A DNA stretch of 64,000 bases from Pseudomonas fluvialis (GTDB lineage Bacteria > Pseudomonadota > Gammaproteobacteria > Pseudomonadales > Pseudomonadaceae): contig NZ_JACHLL010000001.1 of the NCBI RefSeq assembly GCF_014207935.1, positions 744,001-808,000 of the forward strand, in the 5' to 3' direction. Below are positions 45,522 through 55,029 of the stretch, piece by piece. The translations under genes were made by a program, and so were the position numbers. A model generated the notes under the pieces. That model saw only the letters and a list, made by a program, of their open reading frames with translations. It searched no databases and had not been told where the DNA came from. Each line of letters opens with the position of its first letter. Positions within the stretch are counted from its first letter, which is position 1.

Positions 45522-46643
45522 TTAGCCGTTGGTGCGCACGACGTTGCCATCGCGGCACATCAGGCACGCGGCGACGATGTCGTCTTCCAGGTTGAGGTGG
45601 AAATGGCCTTCCTTGTCGATGACGAGCTTGAGGAAGTCCAGCAGGTTGCGCGCGTACAGAGCCGAAGCATCCGCCGGCACCATGGCCGCCAGGTTGCTGT
45701 AGCCGACGATGGTGACGCCATGCTTGACGACGACCTGATCGACTTCGGTCAGCGGGCAGTTGCCGCCCTGGGCCGCCGCGAGGTCGATGACCACCGAGCC
45801 CGGCTTCATCTCTTCCACGGTCGCTGCGTGCAGCAGGGTTGGCGCCTTGCGGCCCGGAATCAGCGCGGTGGTGATGACGATGTCGGCCTGCTTGGCGCGC
45901 TCGTGCACGGCACCGGCCTGACGCTGCATCCAGGAGGCAGGCATCGGACGGGCATAACCGCCAACGCCCTGGGCGCATTCGCGCTCTTCGTCGGTCTCGA
46001 ACGGCACATCGACGAACTTGGCGCCGAGCGATTCGATCTGTTCCTTAACGGCAGGACGCACGTCGGAGGCCTCGATCACCGCACCCAGACGCTTGGCGGT
46101 GGCGATGGCCTGCAGGCCGGCCACACCGGCACCGAGGATCAGCACGCGAGCGGCCTTCACGGTACCGGCCGCGGTCATCAGCATCGGCATGAAGCGCGGG
46201 TAGTGGTTGGCACCCAGCATCACGGCCTTGTAGCCGGCGATGTTGGCTTGCGAGCTCAGCACGTCCAGGCTCTGTGCGCGGGAGGTACGCGGAGCGGCCT
46301 CCAGGGCGAAGGCGGTAATGCCACGAGCAGCCATGCGCGCGATGGTCTCGTTGCAGAACGGGTTGAGCATGCCAACCAGTACCGCGCCGGACTTCATCAG
46401 CGCCAGTTCGGCGTCATCAGGTGCCACGACTTTCAGCACCAGATCGGCACCAAACACGGTGGCGGCATCGCCAATATTGGCGCCGACGACTTCATAAACG
46501 TGGTCGGGCAGGCTGGCTTTCACGCCGGCACCGCTCTGCACAGTCACCTGATGGCCTTGGGCGATCAGCTTCTTGATGGTTTCCGGCGTCGCGGCGACGC
46601 GCGTTTCACCAGCGTGGGTTTCGAGAGGAACACCGATGTGCAC
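45522..46643 (-). CDS. pntAA: NAD(P) transhydrogenase subunit alpha part 1 (NAD-binding)
   Basis: 373 residues from GTG 46643, with AGGAG 7 bases upstream. HIGVPLETHAGETRVAATP is the N-terminal alanine dehydrogenase/PNT motif; ILGAGVAGLQAIATAKRLGA is the NAD-binding Rossmann fold of domain I. It binds NAD(H) at the cytoplasmic side of the transhydrogenase. It leads the pnt operon; a 609-bp region separates it from the divergent gsp operon. Confidence 0.95.
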   Translation of the reverse strand: MHIGVPLETHAGETRVAATPETIKKLIAQGHQVTVQSGAGVKASLPDHVYEVVGANIGDAATVFGADLVLKVVAPDDAELALMKSGAVLVGMLNPFCNETIARMAARGITAFALEAAPRTSRAQSLDVLSSQANIAGYKAVMLGANHYPRFMPMLMTAAGTVKAARVLILGAGVAGLQAIATAKRLGAVIEASDVRPAVKEQIESLGAKFVDVPFETDEERECAQGVGGYARPMPASWMQRQAGAVHERAKQADIVITTALIPGRKAPTLLHAATVEEMKPGSVVIDLAAAQGGNCPLTEVDQVVVKHGVTIVGYSNLAAMVPADASALYARNLLDFLKLVIDKEGHFHLNLEDDIVAACLMCRDGNVVRTNG

Positions 46644-47252
46644 TTCTAATCTCCTGCGTGTGATCTCATTGATGAACCGACCCACTACGTTGGCAGGCCG
46701 GGCGGCTGATCAGCACAAAAACCGCGGGATGCAGGTCATGCATCAGGGCGGGGGCGGCATTTTGCACAGGCGACGGATGCGCATCAAGGAGTTCTGTAGT
46801 CGGACGAAACATCTACTACAAGTCACGCCCCGACCAGAATTTTGAACACCCCACTGAGCAGCAGAGCTGGCGCGGGCTGCAGTCAAACAGGCGTTTCAAT
46901 CGTTTGATTCACAATCGGAGCCCTGAATGACCATTCATCAGACGAAAACGCAGGCCAAAGGTCCACGCCAGGCCAGGATTTCCGGTCGTTTGATTACTAG
47001 AAATTAATGATCTTTATGATAAGCATCAGCCGAAGCTTATACATCCATGTAGCAGCCTGCCTGCAGGCACTACCGAACAGGCCGAGACAGCAAATCGAAT
47101 GAATCTCGCGGCCGGCGTCTCGTTGCCGGGAGAAAAGCCCCGAGCCATTCCTTAGGGCGATTGACCCGGGCAGCGTTCTGCGGTTTAAAGCTGTCTGCGC
47201 CACGAGAAGCGCGGCCACCGCAACCTTATTTGCCCAGGGCACGACAATAACG
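46644..47252. other. 609-bp intergenic region between pntAA and gspE
   Basis: It should carry both divergent promoters. The stretch 46980-47050 is AT-rich. An inverted repeat TCAA-TCGT-TTGA is at 46896-46907, and TCGTTTGATT recurs near 46990. No gene for GspC or GspD, no small coding frame and no RNA gene was recognised. Confidence 0.5.
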
Positions 47253-48728
47253 ATGGAAAGCTCCCTCCAGCAGCCGCTGCGCCGCCTGCCGTTCGCCTTT
47301 GCCAAACGCCACGGCGTGCTGCTCGACGGCAGCCGCCTGCAGGCCCGGCATGACGCCAGCCTGAACGCCCTACAGGAAGCCCAGCGCTTCGCCGGGCAGG
47401 TACTGCCCTGCCAGTGGCTGGCACCCGGCGATTTCGAACAGGCCCTGGGCGCGGCCTACCAGCACGATTCCTCCGCCGCCATGCAGATGGTCGAAGGCCT
47501 GGGCGCCGATATGGACCTGGCCAGCCTCGCCGAGCAGGTGCCTGAAACCGAGGACCTGCTGGAGCAGGAAGACGACGCGCCGATCATCCGCCTGATCAAC
47601 GCCATTCTCGGCGAGGCGATCAAGGAGAACGCCTCCGACATCCATATCGAGACCTTCGAGAAGCGTCTGGTGATCCGCTTCCGCATCGACGGCATGCTGC
47701 GCGAGATGGTCCAGCCCAAGCGCGAGCTGGCCGCCCTGCTGGTGTCGCGGATCAAGGTCATGGCCAAGCTGGATATCGCCGAGAAGCGCGTGCCGCAGGA
47801 CGGGCGCATCTCGCTCAAGGTCGGCGGCCGCGAGGTGGACATCCGCGTCTCCACCCTGCCCTCGGCCAACGGCGAGCGCGTGGTACTGCGTCTGCTCGAC
47901 AAGCAGGCCGGGCGCCTGACCCTGCAGCATCTGGGCATGAGCGCGCGCGACCGCCAGTTGATGCAGGAAACCGTGCAGAAGCCCCACGGCATCATTCTGG
48001 TCACCGGCCCCACCGGCTCGGGCAAGACCACCACGCTGTACGCCAGCCTGGTCACGCTCAATACCGGCACGCGCAATATCCTCACCGTCGAGGACCCGAT
48101 CGAATACCACCTCGAAGGCATCGGCCAGACTCAGGTCAACACCAAGGTCGAGATGACCTTCGCCCGCGGCCTGCGCGCCATCCTGCGCCAGGACCCGGAC
48201 GTGGTGATGGTCGGCGAGATCCGCGACAAGGAAACCGCCGAGATCGCCGTGCAGGCCTCGCTCACCGGCCACCTGGTGCTCTCCACCCTGCACACCAACA
48301 GCGCCATCGGTGCGGTCACCCGCCTGGTGGACATGGGCGTGGAACCCTTCCTGCTGTCCTCCTCGCTGCTCGGCGTGCTGGCCCAGCGTCTGGTGCGCGT
48401 GCTCTGCCCCAGCTGCAAGCGCCCCTACCAGGCCGACGCCGCCGAGTGCGCGCTGCTCGGCGCCGACCCGGCGCAGCCGCCGACCCTCTACCACGCCGAG
48501 GGTTGCGACGACTGCCGCCAGCTCGGCTATCGCGGACGTACCGGCATCTACGAGCTGGTGGTGCTGGATGACGAGCTGCGCACCCTGATCCACAACGGCG
48601 CCAGCGAGCAGGACATGACCCGCCGCGCCCGCACGCTGGGCCCGAGCATCCGCGAGGACGGCATGCGCAAGGTACGCGAGGGGGTCACCACCCTCGAAGA
48701 AGTGCTGCGCGTGACCCGCGAGGAATAA
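47253..48728 (+). CDS. gspE: Type II secretion ATPase GspE
   Basis: 491 residues. An N-terminal region that binds GspL, [14 protein letters not shown] box ([14 protein letters not shown]), Walker [10 protein letters not shown] (~252), Asp box [16 protein letters not shown], His box [15 protein letters not shown], and a tetracysteine zinc domain CPSC...CDDC near residues 385-430. It powers pseudopilus assembly at the inner membrane. First gene of gspE-M; the ribosome binding site before ATG is weak. Confidence 0.96.
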   Translation: MESSLQQPLRRLPFAFAKRHGVLLDGSRLQARHDASLNALQEAQRFAGQVLPCQWLAPGDFEQALGAAYQHDSSAAMQMVEGLGADMDLASLAEQVPETEDLLEQEDDAPIIRLINAILGEAIKENASDIHIETFEKRLVIRFRIDGMLREMVQPKRELAALLVSRIKVMAKLDIAEKRVPQDGRISLKVGGREVDIRVSTLPSANGERVVLRLLDKQAGRLTLQHLGMSARDRQLMQETVQKPHGIILVTGPTGSGKTTTLYASLVTLNTGTRNILTVEDPIEYHLEGIGQTQVNTKVEMTFARGLRAILRQDPDVVMVGEIRDKETAEIAVQASLTGHLVLSTLHTNSAIGAVTRLVDMGVEPFLLSSSLLGVLAQRLVRVLCPSCKRPYQADAAECALLGADPAQPPTLYHAEGCDDCRQLGYRGRTGIYELVVLDDELRTLIHNGASEQDMTRRARTLGPSIREDGMRKVREGVTTLEEVLRVTREE

Positions 48729-48734
48729 GCGCCC

Positions 48735-49949
48735 ATGGCCGCCTTCGAATACCTGGCCCTGGACAATCAGGGCCGCCAGCAAAAGGGCCTGCTCGAAGCC
48801 GACAGCCCGCGTCAGGCACGTCAGCAGCTGCGCGAGCGCAACTGGTCGCCGCTGGAGATCAAGCAGGCCAAGGCCCGCGAAGAAAAGAGCCGCAGCGGCC
48901 TGAGCTTCGGCCAGGGTCTGTCGGCCCGCGATCTGGCGCTGGTCACCCGCCAGCTGGCCACCCTGGTGCAGGCCGCCCTGCCCATCGAGGAAGCCCTGCG
49001 CGCCGCCGCGGCGCAGTCGACCACCCCGCGCATCAAGTCGATGCTGCTGGCCGTGCGCGCCCGGGTGATGGAAGGCCACAGCCTGGCCGCCAGCCTAAAG
49101 GAATACCCCTCGGCCTTCCCCGACCTGTACCGCGCCACCGTGGCCGCCGGCGAGCATGCCGGGCACCTGGCTCTGGTGCTCGAACAGCTGGCCGATTACA
49201 CCGAACAGCGCCAGCAGTCGCGGCAGAAGATCCAGCTGGCACTGCTCTACCCGGTGATCCTGATGGTCGCCTCGCTGACCATCGTCGGCTTCCTGCTCGG
49301 TTACGTGGTGCCGGACGTGGTCAAGGTGTTCGTCAACACCGGGCAGGAGCTACCGGCACTGACCCGTGGCCTGATCGCCGCCAGCGATCTGGTCAAACAC
49401 TGGGGCTGGCTGTTCCTGCTGCTCGGCGGCGCCGGCGTGTTCGGCCTGCGCCAGGCGCTGCGCGACGAAAACCTGCGCCGCCGCTGGCATGCCCTGATCC
49501 TGCGCATCCCGCTGGTCGGTCGGCTGGCCCGCGCCACCAACACCGCGCGCTTCGCCTCGACCCTGGCCATCCTCACCCGCAGCGGTGTGCCGCTGGTGGA
49601 GGCGCTGTCGATTGCCGCCGCGGTGATCGCCAACCTGCGCATCCGCGACAAGGTCATCGAAGCGGCGCAGAAGGTTCGCGAAGGCTCCAGCCTGACCCGT
49701 GCGCTGGACGCCACCGAAGAGTTTCCGCCGATGATGCTGCACATGATCGCCAGCGGCGAAAAGTCCGGCGAGCTGGACCAGATGCTGGCGCGCACCGCTC
49801 GCAATCAGGAAAACGACCTGGCCGCACAGATCGCCCTGCTGGTCGGCCTGTTCGAGCCGTTCATGCTGGTGTTCATGGGCGCCGTGGTGCTGGTCATCGT
49901 GCTGGCCATCCTGCTGCCAATCCTTTCCCTCAACCAACTGGTGGGCTAA
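48735..49949 (+). CDS. gspF: Type II secretion inner-membrane platform protein GspF
   Basis: 404 residues. Two T2SSF domains: VTRQLATLVQAALPIEEALRA and FASTLAILTRSGVPLVEALSIAA repeat the same motif. Three membrane helices. PilC/GspF family, it couples GspE to the pseudopilus. It is 6 bp after gspE and 5 bp ahead of gspG. Confidence 0.95.
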   Translation: MAAFEYLALDNQGRQQKGLLEADSPRQARQQLRERNWSPLEIKQAKAREEKSRSGLSFGQGLSARDLALVTRQLATLVQAALPIEEALRAAAAQSTTPRIKSMLLAVRARVMEGHSLAASLKEYPSAFPDLYRATVAAGEHAGHLALVLEQLADYTEQRQQSRQKIQLALLYPVILMVASLTIVGFLLGYVVPDVVKVFVNTGQELPALTRGLIAASDLVKHWGWLFLLLGGAGVFGLRQALRDENLRRRWHALILRIPLVGRLARATNTARFASTLAILTRSGVPLVEALSIAAAVIANLRIRDKVIEAAQKVREGSSLTRALDATEEFPPMMLHMIASGEKSGELDQMLARTARNQENDLAAQIALLVGLFEPFMLVFMGAVVLVIVLAILLPILSLNQLVG

Positions 49950-49954
49950 CCCCG

Positions 49955-50380
49955 ATGCAACGACGTCAATCCGGTTTCACCCTGATCGAAATCATGGTGG
50001 TAGTAGTCATCCTCGGCATCCTCGCCGCCCTGGTGGTGCCGCAGGTGATGAGCCGCCCGGATCAGGCCAAGGTCACGGTCGCCAAGGGCGACATCAAGGC
50101 GATTGCCGCCTCGCTGGACATGTACAAGCTGGACAACCAGGCCTACCCGAGCACCCAGCAGGGCCTCGACGCCTTGGTGAAAAAGCCTTCCGGCAACCCG
50201 CAGCCGCGCAACTGGAACAAGGACGGCTACCTGAAGAAGCTGCCGGTCGATCCGTGGGGCAACCCCTACCAGTACCTGGCGCCGGGCACCAAGGGCCCGT
50301 TCGACCTCTACTCGCTGGGCGCCGACGGCAAGGATGGCGGCAGCGACAACGACGCCGATATCGGCAACTGGGACAACTGA
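49955..50380 (+). CDS. gspG: Major pseudopilin GspG
   Basis: 141 residues. The prepilin leader MQRRQSG is followed by FTLIEIMVVVVILGILAALVVPQVM, with Glu at +5. The C terminus has the calcium-site loop typical of GspG (LGADGKDGGSDNDADIGNW). Cleaved and N-methylated by the prepilin peptidase (GspO/PilD), which is not in this window. Confidence 0.96.
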   Translation: MQRRQSGFTLIEIMVVVVILGILAALVVPQVMSRPDQAKVTVAKGDIKAIAASLDMYKLDNQAYPSTQQGLDALVKKPSGNPQPRNWNKDGYLKKLPVDPWGNPYQYLAPGTKGPFDLYSLGADGKDGGSDNDADIGNWDN

Positions 50381-50438
50381 GTCATTCCATGATGCGGATG
50401 TCGCGAGCTAGAGAAAAACAAGGCGAAAGAGGCTGAGG

Positions 50439-51059
50439 ATGCGGAGTTTACAGATGGTAAATGAGCAATCCGAAGCCGCTTTCAACGCAGTTTTTCCGAC
50501 GCGCAGCACATCCGCCGCCGGTTTCACCCTGATCGAGCTGTTGGTGGTCATTGTCATCATCGGCAGCCTGGTCAGCCTGGCCATGCTCTCGGTCGGCGGC
50601 AATCAGGGCCGCCTGCTGCAGGACGAAGCCGAACGTCTGGCCGCGCTGATCGGCGTACTCAGCGAGGAAGCGACCCTGGACAACCGCGAGTACGGCCTGC
50701 TGCTGGATGACCAAGGCTACCGTGTGCTGCGCTACGACGAACGTCAGGCCGTGTGGCAGGCCGCACCGGGCCAGCGCGAACACCGCCTGCCGGAATTCGC
50801 CCGCCTGGAGCTCAAGCTCGAAGGCCAGCCGCTCAAGCTGGCCGCGCCGGTGCTGGCCAAACAGGACAATCCGGGGCTCAGCGAGGGTGACGAAGCCGAG
50901 CGCACGCCGGTAACCGCCGCCCCGCAGCTGCTGATTCTCTCCAGCGGCGAGCTGTCGCCCTTCAGCCTGCGCATCGAAGAGCGCGCCGCCAACGGTGCCG
51001 CCTTCAGGCTCGCCAGCGACGGTTTTGCCCTGCCGCTGGCCGAGCGTGCCGCGCAATGA
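50439..51059 (+). CDS. gspH: Minor pseudopilin GspH
   Basis: 206 residues. GAGGCTGAGG precedes the ATG. The prepilin motif GFTLIELLVVIVIIGSLVSLAML begins after a leader of about 27 residues, longer than in usual GspH. ATG 50454 is a possible later start giving a leader of 22. It is 58 bp after gspG, the largest gap of the operon. Confidence 0.9.
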   Translation: MRSLQMVNEQSEAAFNAVFPTRSTSAAGFTLIELLVVIVIIGSLVSLAMLSVGGNQGRLLQDEAERLAALIGVLSEEATLDNREYGLLLDDQGYRVLRYDERQAVWQAAPGQREHRLPEFARLELKLEGQPLKLAAPVLAKQDNPGLSEGDEAERTPVTAAPQLLILSSGELSPFSLRIEERAANGAAFRLASDGFALPLAERAAQ

Positions 51060-51454
51060 TTCTGACCGTGACCCGCCAGCGCGCCTTTACCCTGCTGGAA
51101 GTGCTGGTGGCGCTGGCCATCTTCGCCACGGTCGCCGCCGCCGTGCTCACCGCCGCCGCCAGCAGCGTGCGCAATGCCGCACGCCTGGAGGAAAAGGCCC
51201 TGGCCGGCTGGATCGCCGACAACCAGCTGGTCGAGCTGCAACTGCAACGCCCCAGCCCCGGCACCGGACGCAACCAGCGCGAGGTCAGCTACGCCGGCCG
51301 CGACTGGCAGCTGCAGGAAACCATCGACAGCACCAGCGACCCGGCCATGCGCCGCGTCACCCTGTGGGTGGCCCCACGCGACCGGCGCAGCAACGACAGC
51401 ATCGAGGAGCGTGCCAGCCTGGTGCTTACCGGTTTTATCGGGGTGCGCGAATGA
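51056..51454 (+). CDS. gspI: Minor pseudopilin GspI
   Basis: 132 residues; ATG overlaps the gspH stop by 4 bp. Leader MILTVTRQRA before FTLLEVLVALAIFATVAAAVLTAA, a prepilin motif with Ala instead of Gly at -1, tolerated by prepilin peptidases but uncommon. DNQLVELQLQ and the W-x-L-Q block fit GspI. It forms the pseudopilus tip with GspJ and GspK. Confidence 0.9.
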   Translation: MILTVTRQRAFTLLEVLVALAIFATVAAAVLTAAASSVRNAARLEEKALAGWIADNQLVELQLQRPSPGTGRNQREVSYAGRDWQLQETIDSTSDPAMRRVTLWVAPRDRRSNDSIEERASLVLTGFIGVRE

Positions 51455-52200
51455 CCGCTGCGCGCCCTCCGCATCAGCATCGCGGTTTCACCCTGCTGGA
51501 ACTGCTGATCGCCATCGCCATCTTCGCCCTGCTCGCCATGGGCACCTACCGCATGCTGCAGAGCGTGCTGCAGAGCGACGAAAGTACCCGCCGCCACGAG
51601 CGCCAGCTGCGCGAACTGACCCGCGCCATGGCCGCGCTGGACCGCGACCTGCTGCAGGCCATCCCGCGCACCGTGCGCGACACCTATGGCGAGCCACGCG
51701 GCGCGCTGCTCGGCGGCGACAGCCTGAACCTGGAACAGGCCGCCCTGGAGCTGACCCGCAGCGGCTGGCGCAACCCGCTCGGCGCTCCCCGCTCGCAGCT
51801 GCAGCGGGTGCGCTGGCAACTGCGCGGCGATGTGCTGCAACGCCTGTACTGGCCGGTGCTGGATCAGGCCGTGGACACGGCCGTGCAGGAACAGCAGGTG
51901 CTCAAGGGCGTCAGCGAGCTGCGCGTGCGCTTTCTCGATATCGAGGGCAACTGGCAGCCGCAGTGGCCGCCGGCACGTGGCGACCTGACCGAGGAACAGC
52001 TGCTGCGCCTGCAGCCGCAGGCCGTCGAGCTGACCCTGACCCATCAGCACTACGGCGAATTGCGCCGCCTCTACCGTCTACCCGACAGCCCGCCGCAGCA
52101 GGATGCCGGCGGCCCGGTCGTCGACAGCGATGGCAACACCGCCAATGACGCTGAAGGCGCCAACGGCAGCGGCGACACCAGCACCGGGGAGCAGCCATGA
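51451..52200 (+). CDS. gspJ: Minor pseudopilin GspJ
   Basis: 249 residues from ATG 51451 (the frame is open much further left but only as a shadow of gspH/I). Leader MTAARPPHQHRG, then FTLLELLIAIAIFALLAMGTYRML. FLDIEGNWQPQWP and VELTLTHQHYG are typical GspJ blocks. The C-terminal ~35 residues are acidic and low complexity. Overlaps gspI and gspK by 4 bp each. Confidence 0.92.
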   Translation: MTAARPPHQHRGFTLLELLIAIAIFALLAMGTYRMLQSVLQSDESTRRHERQLRELTRAMAALDRDLLQAIPRTVRDTYGEPRGALLGGDSLNLEQAALELTRSGWRNPLGAPRSQLQRVRWQLRGDVLQRLYWPVLDQAVDTAVQEQQVLKGVSELRVRFLDIEGNWQPQWPPARGDLTEEQLLRLQPQAVELTLTHQHYGELRRLYRLPDSPPQQDAGGPVVDSDGNTANDAEGANGSGDTSTGEQP

Positions 52201-53180
52201 AGCACGAACGGGGCGTCGCGCTGATCACCGTGCTGCTGATCGTGGCCATCGTCACCGTGGTCACCGCCGCGCTGGTCGCCCGCCAGCACCTGGCCATCCG
52301 CAGCAGCGCCAATCAGCTCGGCGCCCGCCAGGCCCTGCACTACGCCACCGGCGGCGAGGCCCTGGCCCAAGGCATTCTCCTGCGCGACCTGAAAGGCAGC
52401 GGTGGCGACCCGCGCCAGCCCGTCGATCATCCGGGCGAAGCCTGGGCACGCCCGCTGCCGCCGTTCGCCATCGAGCAGGGCGAAATCGCCGTGCGCATCA
52501 GCGACCTGTCCGGGCGCTTCAACCTCAACAGCCTGGTGCAGGGCAAACAGGTCAACCGCATCGCCCTGGAACGCTTCCAGCGTCTGCTGCGCCTGCTTGG
52601 CATCGAACGCAACTACGCCCCGGCACTGGTCGACTGGCTGGATGAGGACCAGCAGCTCAATGGCGAAGGCGGTGCCGAGGACAACCAATACCTGCTGGCC
52701 ACGCCGCCCTACCGCACCGGCGGCCAGGCCCTGACGGCCGTCAGCGAGCTGCGCCTGTTGCTGGGCATGACCGAGGCCGACTACCGGCGTCTGCTGCCCC
52801 ATGTCAGCGCCCTGCCGGCGCAGACCCCGCTCAACGTCAACACCGCCAGCGCGCCGGTGCTGGCCAGCCTGGCCGACGGCCTGAGCCTGGCCAGCGCGCG
52901 CAGCCTGCAAGCTGCTGCCGGTCGCGAAGGCTATCGCGACCTGGCCGCGTTTCTCGGCCAGCCGGCGCTGGCCGGCCTGGGCGTACAGGGCGCCGGCCTG
53001 GCGGTTGGCAGCCAGTTTTTCGAAGTGCACAGCGAAGTCAGGCTTGGCGAACGCCGCCTGGTGCTGCTAAGTACCCTCCAACGCAGTGCGGAAGGTGAAG
53101 TGCTGGTGCTCGGCCGAGATTTCGGCCAGGCCGCCCTGCTCGCCGAACCCACCACTACCACCGAGCAGGACCCCCGATGA
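52197..53180 (+). CDS. gspK: Minor pseudopilin GspK
   Basis: 327 residues. Leader MKHERG followed by VALITVLLIVAIVTVVTAALV without Glu at +5, as in other GspK. DLSGRFNLNSL, LVDWLDEDQQ and PLNVNTASAPVLASL (helix-hairpin-helix-like) are family blocks. It caps the pseudopilus tip. Overlaps gspJ and gspL by 4 bp. Confidence 0.95.
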   Translation: MKHERGVALITVLLIVAIVTVVTAALVARQHLAIRSSANQLGARQALHYATGGEALAQGILLRDLKGSGGDPRQPVDHPGEAWARPLPPFAIEQGEIAVRISDLSGRFNLNSLVQGKQVNRIALERFQRLLRLLGIERNYAPALVDWLDEDQQLNGEGGAEDNQYLLATPPYRTGGQALTAVSELRLLLGMTEADYRRLLPHVSALPAQTPLNVNTASAPVLASLADGLSLASARSLQAAAGREGYRDLAAFLGQPALAGLGVQGAGLAVGSQFFEVHSEVRLGERRLVLLSTLQRSAEGEVLVLGRDFGQAALLAEPTTTTEQDPR

Positions 53181-54274
53181 TCGATTGCCTCTTCATGGCT
53201 CCCGGCGGCCACGGCCTCGCCGACAGCCGCCTGTACTGGCAGCCCGCACAGGGCGGCGGACGCTGGCTCGACCTGCCGGCGCTTGGCGCCGAGCTGGCCG
53301 GCGTGCCACTGGCCCTGGTGCTGCCGGGCGAGCGCCTGAGCGCCTGCGCCGTGGCGCTGCCAACCAGCAAGGCGCGCTGGCTACGCCAGGCCCTGCAGTA
53401 CGCCGTGGAAGAACAGCTGGCCGAGGACGTCGAGCAACTGCACCTGGCCATGGGCGAGCCCCAGGCCGACGGTCGCGTACGCGTTATCGCGGTGCGCCGC
53501 GACTGGCTCAAGGCTCTGCTCGCCGAAGCCCAGGCCGCCGGCCTGCAGATCGATGCCCTGCACGCCGACTTCGACCTGCTGCCGGCCGAAGGTTGCCACG
53601 CCCTGATTCAGGGTGAACGCGGCCTGCTCGGCGGCGCCGGCGACAGCCGTCTGGTGTTCCCCGCCGGCGACTGGCCGCAGCTACAGGCCCAGCTCGATGA
53701 CGTTCAGCTGCATCAACCCCACGACCCGTTCGCCTGGCAGGCCCAGCAGCGCGGCCACGCCATCGACCTGGCCCAGGGCGAGTTCGCCGTGCAGCGCAGC
53801 AGCGGACGCTGGCAGGCCTGGCAACCGGTGGCCGGCCTGCTCGGTCTGTGGCTGGTCCTGCAACTGGCCTTCGACATCGGCCAGGCCTGGTACTTCCAGC
53901 ACCAGGGAGATGCCTTCGCCGATCAAAGCCGCGCCCTGTATCAGGAGCTTTTTCCCCAGGACACCCGCATCGTCAACCTCAAGGCCCAGTTCGCCGACCA
54001 CCTGAGCCAGGCTGGCAGCGGCCAGAGCCAGGGCCTGCTCGGTCAGCTGCAACAGATTCGCAGCGCCATCGGCGAAGCACCGCTGACGGTCGATCAGCTC
54101 GACTACAGCCAGGAGCGCGGCGACCTCGCCCTGCAGGTACGCGCCGGCAACTTCGGCGAACTCGAACAACTGCGCCAGCGCCTGAGCGAAGCGGGCCTGC
54201 CGGCCCAGCTGGGCTCGGCCAACCGCGATGAACAGGGCGTCAGCGCCCGCGTAGTGATTGGAGGTGGCGCATGA
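53177..54274 (+). CDS. gspL: Type II secretion assembly platform protein GspL
   Basis: 365 residues. Cytoplasmic actin-like domain with LPTSKARWLRQALQYAVEEQLAED (GspE-binding part), one membrane helix (AGLLGLWLVLQLAFDIGQAW about residue 221-240), then a periplasmic ferredoxin-like domain that dimerises with GspM. Overlaps gspK and gspM by 4 bp. Confidence 0.94.
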   Translation: MIDCLFMAPGGHGLADSRLYWQPAQGGGRWLDLPALGAELAGVPLALVLPGERLSACAVALPTSKARWLRQALQYAVEEQLAEDVEQLHLAMGEPQADGRVRVIAVRRDWLKALLAEAQAAGLQIDALHADFDLLPAEGCHALIQGERGLLGGAGDSRLVFPAGDWPQLQAQLDDVQLHQPHDPFAWQAQQRGHAIDLAQGEFAVQRSSGRWQAWQPVAGLLGLWLVLQLAFDIGQAWYFQHQGDAFADQSRALYQELFPQDTRIVNLKAQFADHLSQAGSGQSQGLLGQLQQIRSAIGEAPLTVDQLDYSQERGDLALQVRAGNFGELEQLRQRLSEAGLPAQLGSANRDEQGVSARVVIGGGA

Positions 54275-54792
54275 ACGCCATGGTCAGCCTGAAGAGCCGC
54301 CTCGGCGCGCGCGCCAGCACCTCGCCGCTGTACCTGCGCTGGCAGCAGCTGCCGCCGCGCGACCGCCTGGCCCTGAGCCTGTTGGCCGGCTTCCTCGCCC
54401 TGGTCCTGCTGTATGCCGCCGTCTGGCTGCCGGTGCAGCGCCAGCTCAAGGACGCCCGCCAGTGGTATGAGACTCAGCGCGAGCTGCACCAGTACATCCA
54501 GAGCAACGCCGAACTGGCCCGGCAGAGCGCCGCCAGCCCGGCCGCCAACATCGATGCCGAACAACTGCAGGGGCTGGTCACCACCAGCGCGCAGCAGGCC
54601 GGCCTGACCATCGAGCGCTACGACAACGACGGCAGCGGCCTCAGCCTGAGCCTCACCCAGGTGCCGTTCGCCACCCTGCTGCCCTGGCTGGCGGAGCTGG
54701 AACAGCAGGGCGTGCAACTGGCCGAAGTCAGCCTGGACCGCGCCGGCACCGGCAAGGTCGACGCCCGCCTGACTCTGCGCGCCGGCCCTTGA
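54271..54792 (+). CDS. gspM: Type II secretion assembly platform protein GspM
   Basis: 173 residues. A single helix ALSLLAGFLALVLLYAAVWLPV follows a short cytoplasmic leader; LVTTSAQQAGL and the LLPWLAELEQQGV block in the periplasmic ferredoxin-like part are GspM-like. Last gene of the operon; no gspN follows. Confidence 0.93.
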   Translation: MNAMVSLKSRLGARASTSPLYLRWQQLPPRDRLALSLLAGFLALVLLYAAVWLPVQRQLKDARQWYETQRELHQYIQSNAELARQSAASPAANIDAEQLQGLVTTSAQQAGLTIERYDNDGSGLSLSLTQVPFATLLPWLAELEQQGVQLAEVSLDRAGTGKVDARLTLRAGP

Positions 54793-54826
54793 GCGGCAGA
54801 TACAACGCATCAGAAGCAGAATGGCG

Positions 54827-54868
54827 CGGAGCCGTGCCCATCACATCCCAGAGATGGGCACGGCTCCG
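54827..54868 (+). terminator. Terminator after gspM
   Basis: Perfect 16-bp stem beginning CGGAGCCGTGCCCATC, 10-base loop, then its complement, followed by CCTT. Ends the gspE-M operon 34 bp past gspM. Confidence 0.85.
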
Positions 54869-55029
54869 CCTTAGGCAGGCTAGATCCCCGGTGGTCACAG
54901 ACCGTGACGTTCGTCAGCCGACCAGTGCCCGCCGATTATTGCGGGCTGATCGACACTCCCCGCGAGAGGCCCCTTCCCGCCGCCTGAATGATCACTAGCA
55001 TCGGCTCATCAACGCCAAGGAGAGCCGCC

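Noticed and set aside
45511..45978. Longer pntAB starting at 45978
   Set aside because: Extension is an Arg/Gly-rich shadow of pntAA; ATG 45510 gives the standard 104-residue subunit.
45597..46649. Long + strand frame of 350 codons opposite pntAA
   Set aside because: Histidine/glutamine/glycine-rich shadow of a high-GC gene on the other strand; pntAA has full family motifs.
47370..49079. Minus-strand frame of 569 codons opposite gspE/gspF
   Set aside because: Composition of a codon shadow (Gly, Gln, His, Ala), no domain recognisable; gspE and gspF are certain.
50995..51450. Upstream extension of gspJ frame
   Set aside because: Arg/Pro-rich shadow of gspH and gspI; the prepilin leader begins at ATG 51451.
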